Notes: generated by a model not told the origin, from the letters alone. DNA of 64,000 nt from Glycine soja (GCF_004193775.1 NC_041016.1:35242319-35306318), one strand, 5' to 3'; positions 22,769 through 35,751 are shown, counted from the stretch's first letter. Made by a program: numbers and translations.

Positions 22769-23682
22769 CTAGTTCCTCACCAACTCAATAAGTGGTGCTA
22801 CAGGTATAGAAAAATATGGGACAAACCTTTTGCAAAAGTTTGTTAAGTCATTGAAGCCCCAAATTTCCCTTATACATGGTGGAGTAGGACATTCAGGAAT
22901 GACCTTTATTCTCTTAGGGTCCATGGGAAGCCCTTGATCACTATTTAAAAATTTAAGGAAAGTAATGAAATAAAATATACCTTTTTCTTTATTTTCATGT
23001 TGATTATTCCTATAAAAAATTATGACAAACCTAAGGTGTCCCATATGAGCACCTAAGTTTGTATTGAAACAAAAAATAAGAACAAACCTACCTAATGAGT
23101 CCCTATGTACACAAATCATGAAGATGTTGGTTGCATGAGTGATTTTACAAAAGAGGGTTGCACCACCCAACACATTCATCATACCACCTATCATGGGGAT
23201 TGGGTGCCTCATAATACTTATTTTGGGAACCAACAAAGCACAAGGATTTAAGCTCTTACGAACCAAACCCTCATCCAACAACTTCTTTACTTGAGGAATA
23301 ACCTCAAGCTCAAGAGGTATGGCGGTGCTAAGGGATGTTTCCCTTGATAGGAGAAGGTAGAAAGATTGTTTAAGAAGGAGTGCTCTTTTGATATCACATT
23401 TTGTTGCAAAATGATTTTCCTTCTTAACAATCTTCTTGGGGGAATTCTTTTCCTTTTTTTCCTTCCCCTTGGCCTTTGAAGACAAGGCCTTACTATCCTT
23501 CTTTTTCTTTTGGTTTTCTAGTTTTTCTTCCTCATCCCTCTTATCTTTCATAGTTAGTCGATCATTGGCCACCCGTGAAGGTGTTTGAGGATGCAACACA
23601 AATTTAGTTCCAAGATGGGTGAGGGTAATATCATTAGTTAGGCCATTGTAAATGATATTCCTATCAAATTGCCAAGGCCTTC
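22769..23682 (-). pseudogene. G3 collapsed pol ORF
   Basis: The frame begins within the post-protease linker (MLHPQTPSRVAND, Lys-rich) and continues into the same reduced RT seen in G1: LLDEGLVRKSLNPCALLVPK, IGGMMNVLGGATLFCKI, MGHLRFVI, DPKRIKVIPE, DLTNFCKRFVPYFSI. The YFDD box, RNase H and integrase are absent. It is separated from gag-protease by a 1-nt deletion near 23697. That a 276-codon frame is still open argues that the reduced form was propagated. No known function. Confidence 0.7.
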
Positions 23683-25227
23683 CTAAAAGAATATGCCTGC
23701 CTCCATGAGAACTATATCACAATTATATTCATCCTTATATGTCCCAATGGAGAAAGGTACCTTCACTTGTTGGTTAACTATCATTTCCCCTTGTTCATTG
23801 AGCCATTGAAGTTTATAAGGTTTTGGGTGAGGAATGATAGTGAGGTTCAACTTGGAAACTAATCTTGTGCTACAACAATTGCAACAAGATCCACTATCCA
23901 CAATGAGAAAACAAGTTTTATCTAAAATTTTGCATCTTGTATGAAAGATATTCTCTCTTTGGGATTGAGATAGATCACAAGATTGACCTCCAAGGAGCCT
24001 TCTAACCATTAGGAGGTCACCTTCTTCATGGGGGTAGACTTCTTCACTAGACTTTTCACCCCTTACTTCATCTTCACTCCTACAAGAGGAAGGGGAAGAA
24101 GTAGTCTCCTCTTGACTACTATAAATGTCTTGACCCCTCATAATCATGGTTTTCTTTGTGGGGCATTGAGAGGCAATGTGACCTCTCCCAAGACATTTGA
24201 AGCATTTAATGTTGCTAGTCCTTTCTTGGGAACTAGTCTTAGGGGTGGATTTCTCTATGGTCTTAACCTTATCTTCCTTGGGTTTTGAAGGTGCAGCCCC
24301 CAAAATTCCTCGGGCTTGGTCCTTCCTTGGATAAGAGTGAAAGCCATATGATTTTGAAGAAGGCTTTCTTTTAAGTTGTTGCTCCACTCTTATAAAAAGT
24401 TGGACTAGCTCATCTAGGTCTATATATGGAAGGAGTTCAACCTTATTCCTCACTTCCATATTAAGCCCACTAAGGAACCTAGCTATGCTTGTTCTTTCCT
24501 CCTCCCTAAGTCTAGCACTTAAAAGGAGTAGTTCCATTTGTTGTCTATATTCTTCAACACTCATACTCCTTTGTCTAAGCCTTTGGAGCTTGTCCATAAG
24601 CTCTCTTTCATAGTATGAGGGAATGTGCCTCTTCCTGAGGGCACTCTTAAGATCATTCCAATACTCTACTGGAGGATCCCCATGAATCCTTCGTTCCCTA
24701 ACAAGGGAAGTCCACAAATAGAGGGCATACCCTTGAAAGCTAAGGGTAGCCAATGGAACTTTTCTCTCTTCGCTAATATGATGGCAAACAAAGAGTTGTT
24801 CAACTTTCATTTCCCAATCTAAGTAGGCCTCAACATTATCTTTTCCATGGAAATATGGGTGGCTAATGTTAACCTCTCGAGGCCTTCTATCCTTTTCTCT
24901 TCTTTGGGAGTGATGTTTAGTATGTGAACTATGGCGCCCTCTATAATAGTCGCTAAGTTCTTCACTTAAACTCTTGCAAGAGTCATGACTACTATGGGAG
25001 ACATGTTTTTCTCTTTTCATTTCTTTCATTATTTTTCTTCTTTCTTCCTCTCTTATTTTCTCTCTTTCATCTTGACTTATTTCTTCCACTCTTTTTTTAC
25101 CTTTTTCTTTTCTCTCTTGTTTTTCTTTCCACAACTTAAGGGATCTCAACTCATCTAATATCTTATACAAGGGGTCCTTAGGAGCAGAACCCTCACCATT
25201 AACACTGGATGAAGAATGAAGACTCAT
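23683..25227 (-). CDS. gag: G3 Gag-protease (514 codons), truncated at a frameshift
   Basis: Starts MSLHSSSSVNGEGSA. Order: a highly charged Lys/Glu helix (residues ~30-75), a Ser/His/Arg patch, a capsid-like region ([40 protein letters not shown]), a zinc knuckle of form CX2CX4HX4C ([14 protein letters not shown]), an acidic Ser/Glu linker and the start of an aspartic protease with DSG. Gag packages element RNA into virus-like particles. Relative to G2, a 1-nt deletion near 23697 shifts the frame and gives a stop after MEAGIFF, removing the end of the protease. The Gag part is intact and could act structurally. Confidence 0.85.
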   Translation of the reverse strand: MSLHSSSSVNGEGSAPKDPLYKILDELRSLKLWKEKQERKEKGKKRVEEISQDEREKIREEERRKIMKEMKREKHVSHSSHDSCKSLSEELSDYYRGRHSSHTKHHSQRREKDRRPREVNISHPYFHGKDNVEAYLDWEMKVEQLFVCHHISEERKVPLATLSFQGYALYLWTSLVRERRIHGDPPVEYWNDLKSALRKRHIPSYYERELMDKLQRLRQRSMSVEEYRQQMELLLLSARLREEERTSIARFLSGLNMEVRNKVELLPYIDLDELVQLFIRVEQQLKRKPSSKSYGFHSYPRKDQARGILGAAPSKPKEDKVKTIEKSTPKTSSQERTSNIKCFKCLGRGHIASQCPTKKTMIMRGQDIYSSQEETTSSPSSCRSEDEVRGEKSSEEVYPHEEGDLLMVRRLLGGQSCDLSQSQRENIFHTRCKILDKTCFLIVDSGSCCNCCSTRLVSKLNLTIIPHPKPYKLQWLNEQGEMIVNQQVKVPFSIGTYKDEYNCDIVLMEAGIFF

Positions 25228-27114
25228 GTTGGTTCCTAAGTTATGGTTCTTTCTTGTTGGGGGTTTGAAAACAAAAGGTAAAAGAAACTATGGTTGAAAC
25301 TAGCCAAAATAAACACTAAAAGAAGTGTGAAAGATAAGGTAAAAACTAATTGGTAAAAGGCAAGCTATCTAGGTGGTTTGACAATGGAGGGTAAAGGAAA
25401 TAAGCAAGAAATTAAACTGCAAGAAATGCAAACTAGGCGGATCCTAAGAGTGTTTGGATGACCTCATTTAAGGTTCCCAACAAAACACTCACTATCCTAA
25501 GGGAAAATTGCCTAAAATTATTACACACAAATGGAAGTAGGGTGACCTATTGGAGGCTCCCAACTTACTTCCAATGAAAGGCCTTTTTGTTACAAAATTT
25601 GAAAGCAAAGCAAATTGCCAATTACAAAATTACAAAAAAAATGTCCTCAATTGTGGTGGCTATTCTTTCTTTGGTGTTTCACTCAATTTGGAGTGCTTCT
25701 TAGTCCAATAGCTCTTAAGGTGGTTGGCCCCCTGTTTCTTGACTCAAATTCTTCAAGGTATGGCACCAATCCTCCTTTCCAATTCCCTATATGGCAACTC
25801 ACAAGCAAGGAAACAAAGAGACAAGAAATAACCAAAGACCAAAAATAAAATGAAATGAAAGCTAAACCAATAGAGTTTTAACAAGACAAATTTTCAAAGA
25901 TTATTCAATAATTAAAGCAATGAAAAGCACACAAAAGCAAGCTAGGACTCAAAGAGAAACCTAGAATGACTCTAGAGTAGAGTAGAAAAACTAAAAAAAA
26001 AAGACTCAAGAAACCTCTAGTTTTGGTACTTATTTTCACAATAATTTTCAATTTAAATTTCAGAACTAGGATTGGTATAAAATAGGCACCAATTATAGAA
26101 CAAATTTTGAGCCAAAACAACAAGCACACTTCCCTTTCACTTTTTTTTCCTGGACACTGATTTTTCTGCCAACTTGTGTGATTTTTCTTATTTTTTTCTT
26201 TATTTCAAATCGCTTGGTTCTTTTTTCATAATTTTAGTCCAGATGTCTAGAAAATTCAGTAAAACTTTCAGCTCAAAACACGTAGTGAAAAATTCCTAGT
26301 AATTTATACAAGTTCGTATGTTCAAGCTGCCAGCACCAGCGATTTCAACCTAGATATTAAGAGTAGTGTTTTATGTTTCTTAAGGCTTGGATAGTTATAA
26401 TTTATGTTTGCTTATGATCAATTATCTTGAATAACACAATTCAAGAGAGCTTAAGATTTATTTTGATTCACAAATCTAGCCACAACTCAGCACCACAACT
26501 CAACTTCATCATAGGCATCATGTAGGAAACTTAGAAAACAAAAAAAAGAGTTCAACAACAAGACTACTTCTAAGAATTGATTTAGAACATGTTATGAACT
26601 AAATAACATGCATGAATTAGACTCAAAATTTAAAAGATAGACAAAGAATGACAAGAGTACATGAACAAATGTATCTAGAATTCAATCAACAAAATAAAAA
26701 TTCAACAAAAACTTAGAACATAATGTGACAATTACTATGACTAAACATGACTCTAAGACAACATTGATTAAGTGATTTACACTTAGATTTTTGTGTTTTT
26801 TTTCTAATCAATATTTTGGAAGAAAATTTAGATCTAAGGTTCAGCACAAGAATATTATGAATGAAAAATGATAGAACCTAAAATCAACACAAAAACATGA
26901 TTCAAGAGTAGATCTACAAAATTTGAACCATAGAAATGTAAGAGCAAGTGTAGATTTAAGATTTAATCGGTTTATTTTTTTGAATCTACTCTAAACAGCA
27001 CCAAACCACAAGACAATGGAGGATATACATGGAGAATAAGATGAAGAACAAGGAATTAAATAGAATTCACCGAACAAAAAGATAGAGGAAGCAAAAGAAC
27101 ATCACCTAGATGAA
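25228..27114 (-). other. G3 5' leader, no gene seen
   Basis: About 1.9 kb between the primer site and gag on the minus strand. It matches the G2 leader (29117-31032) closely through most of its length. No ORF above chance size with a domain is present. Confidence 0.8.
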
Positions 27115-27132
27115 GATGCTCTTGATACCACA
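27115..27132 (-). promoter_or_regulatory. Primer-binding site of G3
   Basis: On the minus strand TGTGGTATCAAGAGC directly follows the LTR end CATCA. It differs by one inserted base from the tRNA-Met complementary motif TGGTATCAGAGC found in G2. Confidence 0.8.
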
Positions 27133-28127
27133 TGATGTAAGCTCCATTGGAGCTTGTAGGCCTGGGATCTTCTTCATCAATGGATTCCTTTGTTTCTTGG
27201 AAGATGAATGGCAGTGGAATGGAGAAGGAAGAGAGAGAGGAGATGCCACTTCAAGGAGAAGATGAGTCTAGAAGAAGCTCACCACCATAGGAGGCCATGG
27301 ATAAGAGCTTGGAGGAAGAAGGATATGAATGAAGGGAGAGGAAGAGAAGAGCATGAAATTTTGTGCTCTAAAAGAGCTCTGAAATCTGAAGTTTAATTTT
27401 CAAATGATCAAAGTTGAAAAAAATGCACCCACATGACCTCTATTTATAGCCTAAGTGTCACACAAAATTGGAGGGAAATTTGAATTTCTATTCAAATTTC
27501 ACTTGAATTGGAAATTGAATTTGTGGAGCCAAAATTTCACTAATTATGATTAGTGAATTTTAGCTATGGTTCAGCCCACTAATCCAAGATCAAGTCCAAG
27601 ATTCTCCACTAAGTGTACTTAGGTGTCATGAGGCATGTAAAGCATGAAGGACATGCACAAAGTGTGACTATATGATGTGGCAATGGGGTGTAGCAAGCAA
27701 ATGCTCACCTCCCCCTCTAAAATTTAATTGCATTGGGCTTCTCCCAATTCAAAATATTCACTTAATTCATGTGTGTCATACCCTAATTTCGTCCGGGAAC
27801 CATTGTTTGGTGGCATGCAACTTTCGTTTGACCGCTTCCAGGTACTTGGCACCCTTTGTTGCACAATACGTGAAGTTTTGAGACATGCCGGAAATCAGAA
27901 GAAAGCATTGTAGCACATTCCGTCAAGTTCCGTGACATGCCGGAAATTAAAAGGAAGTGTAAGTGCGCAATCCGTAAAGTTCCGTAACATCCCAGAAACC
28001 AAAAAGGGGTTGATTATGTAGTCCATAAGGTTTCGTAACATTACGGAAAGAAAACAAGCATCGTTACAAAATTCGTAAAGTTTCGAAACGTTACGGAAAA
28101 AGTATCACCAAAAAAGGGGTAGGGGTG

Positions 28128-29102
28128 TGATGCAATCCTCCCTAGGAAGGGACCAATCACTAGAACCATGAGCAAGAGGCTCCAAGAAGATTGGGCTAGA
28201 GCTGCTGAAGAAGGCCCTAGGGTTCTCATGAACCTTAGGGTAGATTTCTGAGCCCATGGGCCAAGGTTGGGTCCATTTATCTTTGTACATATTAGACTAG
28301 GATGTCATTATATTTGGTCCTTGTATTTAGGGCTCCATATTGTAGGTAGGGTACCCTAGAAATATAGGATTTTTCAGCCCTTGTATTTTTGGGCACCTAG
28401 ACTAGTTTTTGTATTAGGGGTAGTTTTGTAATTTCACATGCACTAAGTGGATATTTGATGTGTGTGGTTGGAAATAAATTTAATTGAATTGGTAGAAGCC
28501 CAATCCAATTAAATTTTAGAGGGGGAGGTGAGCATTTGCTTACTACACCCCATTGCCACATCATATAGTCACACTTTGTGCATGTCCTTCATGTTTTTCA
28601 TGCCTCATGACACCTAAGCACACTTAGTGGAGAATCTTGGAATTGATCTTGGATTAGTGGGCTGAACCATAACTAAAATTCACTAATCATAATTAGTGAA
28701 ATTTTGGCTCCAAAGTTTGGCTCCACAAATTCAATTTCAAATTCAAGTGAAATTTGAATTTCCCTCCAATTTTGTGTGACACTTAGGCTATAAATAGAGG
28801 TCATGTGTGTGCATTTTTCTCAACTTTGATCATTTGAATATTAACTTCAGATTTCAGAGCTCTTTTTAGCACAAAATTTCGTGCTCTTCTCTCCCTCTCC
28901 CTTCATTCATCTCCTTCTTCCTCCAAGCTCTTATCCATGGCCTCCTATGGTGGTGAGCTTCTTCTAGACTCATCTTCTCCTTGAAGTGGCGTCTCCTCTC
29001 TCTCTTCCTTCTCCATTCCGCTGCCATTTATCTTCCAAGAAGCAAAGGAATCCATTGATGAAGAAGATCCTAGGCCTACAAGCTCCAATGGAGCTTGCAT
29101 CA
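28128..29102 (+). repeat. 5' LTR of G2
   Basis: 975 bp, TGATGC ... GCATCA with a perfect 6-bp inverted terminus. The inverted repeat AAGCTCCA-A-TGGAGCTT lies next to the 3' end. It differs from the 3' LTR only by one T near 28861. Confidence 0.97.
28788..28797 (+). promoter_or_regulatory. TATA box of the G2 5' LTR
   Basis: CTATAAATAG lies about 660 bp into the LTR, followed by a pyrimidine-rich tract. The same motif is in the 3' LTR at 36288-36297 and in the other G LTRs, so it probably sets the U3/R boundary. Confidence 0.75.
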
Positions 29103-29104
29103 TG

Positions 29105-29116
29105 TGGTATCAGAGC
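29105..29116 (+). promoter_or_regulatory. tRNA-Met primer-binding site of G2
   Basis: TGGTATCAGAGC starts two bases after the 5' LTR. It is complementary to the 3' end of plant initiator tRNA-Met. Confidence 0.95.
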
Positions 29117-31032
29117 ATCTTCATCTAGGTGATGTTCTTTTGCTTCCTCTATCTTTTTGTTCGGTGAATTCTCTTTAATCCTTGTTTTTCATCTTATTCT
29201 CCATGTATATCCTCCATTGTCTTGTGGTTTGGTGCTGTTTAGAGTAGATTCAAAAAAAATAAACCGATTAAATCTTAGATCTACACTTGTTCTTGCATTT
29301 CTATGGTTCAAATTTTGTAGATCTACTCTTGAATCTTGTTTTTGTGTTGATTTTAGGTTCTATCAATTTTCATTCATAATATTCTTGTGCTGAACCTTTA
29401 GATCTAAATTTTTTTTCCAAAATATTGATTAGAAAAAAAAAACACAAAAATCTAAGTGTAAATCACTTAATCCATGTTGTCTTAGAGTCATGTTTAGTCA
29501 TAGTAATTGTCACATTATGTTCTAAGTTTGTGTTGAATTTTATTTTGTTGATTGAATTCTAGATACATTTGTTCATGTATTCTTGTCATTCTTAGCCTAT
29601 CTTTTGAATTTTGAGTCTAATTCATGCATGTTATTTAGTTCATAACATGTTCTAAATCAAATCCTAGAAGTAGTCTTGTTCTTGAACTTTTTTTTTTGCT
29701 TTCTAAGTTTCCTACATGATGCCTATGATGAAGTTGAGTTGTGGTGCTGAGTTGTGGCTGGATTTGTGAATCAAAATAAGTCTTAAGCTCTCTTTAATTG
29801 TGTTATTCAAGATAATTGAGCATAAGCAAACACAAATTGTAACTATCCAAGCCTCAAGCAACATAAACACTACTCTTGATTTCTAGGCTGAAATCGCTGG
29901 TGCTGGCAGCTTGAACATACGAACTTGTATAAATTACTGGGAACTGGTCACTATGTTTTTTGAGCTGAAACTTTTACTGAATTTTCTAGACATCTGGACC
30001 AAAATTATAAAAAAAGAAACAAGCGATTTGGATTAAAGGAAAAAATAATAAAAATCTCACAAGTTGGCAGAAAAATCAGTGTCCAGGAAAAAAAAGAAAA
30101 GTGAAAGGAAAGTGTACTTGTTGTTTTGGCTCAAAATTTGTTCTATAATTGGTGCCTATTTTATACCAATCCTAGTTCTGAAATTTCAATTGAAAATTAT
30201 TGTGAAAAACAAGTGCCAAAACTAGAGGTTTCTTGAGACTTTTTTTTTTAGAGTTTTTCTACTCTACTCTAGAGCCATTCTAGGTTTCTCTTTGAGTCCT
30301 AGCTTGCTTTTTTGTGCTTTTCATTGCTTTAATTGTTGAATAATCCTTGAAAATTTGTCTTGTTAAAACTCTATTGGTTTAGCTTTCATTTCATTTTTTT
30401 TTTGGTCTTTGGTTATTGCTTGTCTCTTTGTTTCCTTGGTTGTGAGTTGCCATATAGGGAATTGGAAAGGAGGATTGGTGCCATATCTTGAAGAATTTGA
30501 GTCAAGAAGAAAGGGGCCAACCACCTTAAGAGCTATTGGACTAAGAAGCACTCCAAATTGAGTGAAACACTAAAGAGAGAATAGCCACCACAATTGAGGA
30601 CTTTTTTTTCTTTGTAATTTTGTAATTGGCAATTTGCTTTGTTTTCAAATTTTGTAACAAAAAGGCCTTTCATTGGAAGTAAGTTGGGAGCCTCCGCTAG
30701 GTCACCCTACTTCCATTTGTGTGTAATAATTTTAGGCAATTTTCCCTTAGGATAGTGAGTGTTTTGTTGGGAACCTTAAATGAGGTCATCCAAACACTCT
30801 TAGGATCCGCCTAGTTTGCATTTCTTGCACTTTAATTTCTTGCTTACTTTCATAGCTTATTTCTTTTACCCTCCATTGTCAAACCACCTAGATAGCTTGC
30901 CTTTTACCAATTAGTTTTTACCTTATCTTTCACACCTCTTTTAGTGTTTATTTTGGCTAGTTTCAACCATAGTTTCTTTTACCTTTTGTTTTCAAAGCCC
31001 CAACAAGAAAGAACCATAACTTAGGAACCAAC
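29117..31032 (+). other. G2 5' leader, no gene seen
   Basis: 1.9 kb of AT-rich untranslated sequence between primer site and gag. It is conserved with the G3 leader, which suggests packaging or translation signals. I could not define them. Confidence 0.85.
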
Positions 31033-34000
31033 ATGAGTCTTCATTCTTCATCTAGTGTTAATGGTGAGGGTTCTACTCCTAAGGACCCCTTGTATAAGAT
31101 ATTAGATGAGTTGAGATCCCTCAAGTTGTGGAAAGAAAAACAAGAGAGAAAAGAAAAAGGTAAAAAAAGAGTGGAAGAAATAAGTCAAGATGAAAGAGAG
31201 AAAATAAGAGAGGAAGAAAGAAGAAAAATAATGAAAGAAATGAAAAGAGAAAAACATGCCTCCTATAGTAGTCATGACTCTTGCAAGAGTTTAAGTGAAG
31301 AACTTAGCGACTATTATAGAGGGCGTCATAGTTCACATACTAAACATCACTCCCAAAGAAGAGAAAAGGATAGAAGGCCTCAAGAGGTTAACATTAGCCT
31401 CCCATAATTCCACGGAAAAGATAATGTTGAGGCCTACTTAGATTGGGAAATGAAGGTTGAACAACTCTTTGCTTGCCATCATATTAGCGAAGAGAGAAAA
31501 GTTCCATTGGCTACCCTTAGCTTTCAAGGGTATGCCCTCTATTGGTGGACTTCCCTTGTTAAAGAACGAAGGATTCATGGGGATCCTCCAGTAGAGTATT
31601 GGAATGATCTTAAGAGTGCCCTTAGGAAGAGGCACATTCCCTCTTACTATGAAAGGGAGCTTATGGACAAGCTCCAAAGGCTTAGACAAGGGAGTATGAG
31701 TGTTGAAGAATATAGACAACAAATGGAACTACTCCTTTTAAGAGCTAGACTTAGGGAGGAGGAAAGAACAAGCATAGCTAGGTTCCTTAGTGGGCTCAAT
31801 ATGGAAGTGAGGGACAAGGTTGAACTCCTTCCATATAGGGACCTAGATGAGCTAGTCCAACTTTGTATAAGAGTGGAGCAACAACTTAAAAGAAAGCCTT
31901 CTTCAAGATCTTATGGCTCTCACTCTTATCCAAGGAAGGACCAAGCCCATGGAATTTTAGGGGCTGCACCTTCAAAACCCAAGGAAGATAAGGGTAAGAC
32001 CATAGAAAAATACACCCCTAAGACTAGTTCCCAAGAAAGGACTAGCAACATTAAATGCTTCAAATGTCTTGGGAGAGGTCACATTGCCTCTCAATGCCCC
32101 ACAAAGAAAACCATGATCATGAGGGGTCAAGACATTTATAGTAGTCAAGAGGAGACTACTTCTTGCCCTTCCTCTAGTGGAAGTGAAGATGAAGTAAGGG
32201 GTGAAGAGTCTAGTGAGGAAGTCTACCCCCATGAAGAAGGTGACCTCTTAATGGTTAGAAGGCTCCTTGGAGGTCAATCTTGTGATCTATCTCAATCCCA
32301 AAGAGAGAACATCTTTCATACAAGATGCAAAATTTTAGATAAAACTTGTTCTCTCATTGTGGATAGTGGATCTTGTTGCAATTGTTGTAGCACAAGATTA
32401 GTTTCCAAGTTGAACCTTACTATCATTCCCCACCCAAAACCTTATAAACTTCAATGGCTCAATGAGCAAGGGGAAATGATAGTTAACCAACAAGTGAAGG
32501 TACCTTTCTCCATTGGGACATATAAGGATGAAGTTAATTGTGATATAGTTCCCATGGAGGCAGGACATATTCTTTTAGGAAGGCCGTGGCAATTTGATAG
32601 GAAGATCATTTATAATGGCCTAACTAATGAGATTACCCTCACCCATCTTGGCACTAAATTTGTGTTGCATCCTCAAACACCTTCACAGGTGGCCAAAGAT
32701 CAACTAACTATGAAAGATAAGAGGGATGAGGAAGAAAAATTAGAAAAACAAAAGAAAAAGAAGGATAGTAAGGCCTTGTCTTCAAAGGCCAGGGGGAAGG
32801 AAAAAGAGGGAAAGGATTCCTCCAAGAAGATTGTTAAGAAGGAAAATCATTTTGCAACAAAAGGTGATATTAAAAGAGCACTCCTTCTTAAACAATCTTT
32901 CTACCTTCTCCTATCAAGGGAAACATCCCTTAGCACTGCCACAATTCCTACATTTGAGACCTTACCCCCAAAGGTCCAAGAACTCTTACATGAATTTGGT
33001 GATATATTTCCCAAAGAGATACCCCCTGGGCTACCTCCTTTAAGGGGAATAGAACACCAAATAGATTTAGTCCCAGGAGCAAGCCATCCTAATAGGCCAG
33101 CCTATAGGACTAACCCTCAGGAGACTAAGGAGATAGAGTCTCAGGTTAAAGAATTATTGGAGAAGGGCTGGGTCCAAGAGAGCCTAAGCCCATGTGCTGT
33201 GCCAGTGTTGTTGGTGCCTAAAAAGGATGGTACGTGGAGAATGTGTACAGATTGCAGGGCCATCAACAACATCACTGTAAAGTATAGGCACCCCATTCCT
33301 AGACTTGATGATTTGCTTGATGAGTTGCATGGTGCCAATATCTTTTCAAAAATTGATCTTAAAAGTGGTTATCACCAAATCAGGATGAAAAAGGGTGATG
33401 AGTGGAAAACTGCTTTCAAGACCAAGTTTGGTTTGTATGAATGGCTAGTGATGCCTTTTGGGCTCACTAATGCACCAAGCACCTTTATGAGGCTTATGCA
33501 TCATGTCTTAAGGGATTTCATAGGTAGATTTGTAGTTGTTTATTTTGATGATATTTTAGTGTATAGTAGGAGCCTAGATGATCACTTAGGACATCTCGGA
33601 CAAGTTCTTTCAGTCCTTAGGAAAAACACCCTCTATGCAAATATAGAGAAGTGTACCTTTTGTGTAGATAATATAGTTTTCTTAGGTTTTGTAGTTGGTA
33701 GAAATGGGGTCCAAGTGGACCCTGAGAAAATCAAGGCCATCCAAGAATGGCCCACCCCAAAAAGTGTGGGAGATATTAGGAGCTTCCATGGGTTAGCAAG
33801 CTTCTATAGAAGGTTTGTTCCTAATTTCTCTACAATTGCATCACCTCTCAATGAGCTGGTGAAGAAGAATGTGGCATTTACCTGGGGTGAAAAACAAGAG
33901 CAAGCCTTTGCTTTGCTCAAAGAAAAGCTTACTAAGGCACCTGTTCTAGCTCTTCCTGACTTTTCTAAAACTTTTGAGCTAGAATGTTATGCCTCTGGAG

Positions 34001-35751
34001 TGGGAGTTGGAGCTGTATTGTTACAAGGTGGGCACCCTATTGCTTATTTTAGTGAAAAACTTCATAGTGCCACCCTCAACTACCCCACCTATGATAAAGA
34101 GTTTTATGCCTTAATAAGAGCCCTCCAAACTTGGGAACATTACCTTGTTTCCAAGGAATTTGTCATTCATAGTGATCATCAATCACTTAAGTACATTAGA
34201 GGGCAAAGCAAGTTAAACAAGAGGCATGCAAAATGGGTAGAGTACCTAGAGCAATTTCCATATGTTATCAAATACAAAAAGGGAAAAACAAATGTGGTAG
34301 CTGATGCCCTCTCTAGGAGACACACATTGTTTTGCTCCCTAGGAGCTCAAATTTTAGGATTTGATAATATTAGGGACTTGTATGCTTTAGATGAACATTT
34401 CTCTCCCATTTATGAGAGTTGTGGGAAAAAGGCCCAAGATGGATTCTATTTAGCTGAGGGGTATTTGTTCAAAGAGGGAAAGCTTTGCATACCCCAAGGA
34501 TCCATTAGGAAATTACTTGTGAAAGAGAGCCATGAGGGTGGGCTTATGGGCCACTTTGGAATAGACAAGACCCTTGTCTTACTCAAAGAAAAGTTTTATT
34601 GGCCCCATATGAAGAAAGATGTCCATAAGCATTGCACTAGGTGTGTGGCTTGTTTACAAGCCAAGTCTAAGGTGATGCCTCATGGGCTATACACACCCTT
34701 ACCCATCCCATCTGCACCTTGGGTAGACATTAGTATGGACTTTGTCCTTGGGCTTCCTAGAACCCAAAGAGGTGTAGATTCTATCTTTGTGGTGGTGGAT
34801 AGGTTTAGCAAGATGGCACACTTTATACCATGCCACAAGGTGGATGATGCTTCCCACATCTCAAAACTCTTTTTCAAGGAAGTTGTGAGACTCCATGGTT
34901 TGCCTAGGACCATTGTGTCAGATAGAGATGCTAAGTTCCTTAGCCACTTCTGGAAAACCTTATGGGCTAAGCTAGGAACTAAACTTCTTTTCTCTACCAC
35001 TTGTCATCCACAAACTGATGGGCAAACAGAGGTAGTGAATAGGTCTTTATCCACCCTTTTAAGGGCTCTTCTGAAAGGCAACCATAAGTCTTGGGATGAG
35101 TATCTTCCTCATGTAGAATTTTCCTACAACAGGGGGGTTCATAGAACCACCAAGCAGTCCCCTTTTGAGGTTGTCTATGGGTTCAATCCCCTAACACCGT
35201 TAGACCTCATTCCCCTCCCACTGGACACTTCTTTTATACATAAAGAAGGGGAATCTAGGTCAGAATTTGTAAAGAAGTTGCATTAGAGGGTTAAGAACCA
35301 AATAGAGAACCAAACAAAGGTGTATTCAACTAAAGGCAATAGAGGAAGAAAAGAGTTAGTTCTTAATGAGGGTGATTGGGTTTGGCTCCATCTTAGGAAG
35401 GATAGATTCCCTACTAAAAGGAAATCCAAGCTTAGCCCTAGAGGGGATGGACCTTTTCAGGTTTTGGAGAGGATCAATAACAATGCCTATAGGTTGGACC
35501 TCCCAGAAGAGTATGGAGTCAGCACCACTTTTAACATTTCTGATTTAACTCCTTTTGCAGGTGGAGCTGATATTGAGGAGGAGGAACTAACAGATTTGAG
35601 GTCAAATCCTCTTCAAGGGGAAGGGGATGATGCAATCCTCCCTAGGAAGGGACCAATCACTAGAACCATGAGCAAGAGGCTCCAAGAAGATTGGGCTAGA
35701 GCTGCTGAAGAAGGCCCTAGGGTTCTCATGAACCTTAGGGTAGATTTCTGA
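31033..35751 (+). pseudogene. gag-pol: G2 gag-pol polyprotein with two in-frame stops
   Basis: A single 1573-codon frame starting MSLHSSSSVNGEGST. In order: charged helix; capsid; zinc knuckle CX2CX4HX4C (32056-32097); protease with DSG (32362-32370); RT with YFDD (33541-33552); RNase H; integrase with an HHCC-type N-terminus, catalytic motifs around [16 protein letters not shown] and [11 protein letters not shown]; a GPF motif; and a tail read from the 3' LTR. Breaks: TAA at 31405-31407, where G3 keeps Tyr, and TAG at 35284-35286 between integrase core and GPF module. The TAG is explainable as CAG to TAG. The first RNase H acidic residue (ECDAS in relatives, from memory) reads Tyr at 33988-33990. 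No frameshift is seen. Confidence 0.92.
35613..35627 (+). promoter_or_regulatory. Polypurine tract of G2
   Basis: CAAGGGGAAGGGGA lies directly before the 3' LTR, the place where plus-strand DNA synthesis is primed. It lies within the coding frame. Confidence 0.85.

Noticed and set aside
29105..29116. tRNA gene fragment (TGGTATCAGAGC)
   Set aside because: Only the primer-complementary 12-mer is present, directly after an LTR; no tRNA cloverleaf.
35284..35286. TAG in G2 as a programmed readthrough site
   Set aside because: It lies between integrase modules, not at a gag-pol border, and an unrelated TAA already interrupts gag at 31405. Simple nonsense decay is the better reading, though readthrough is not excluded.
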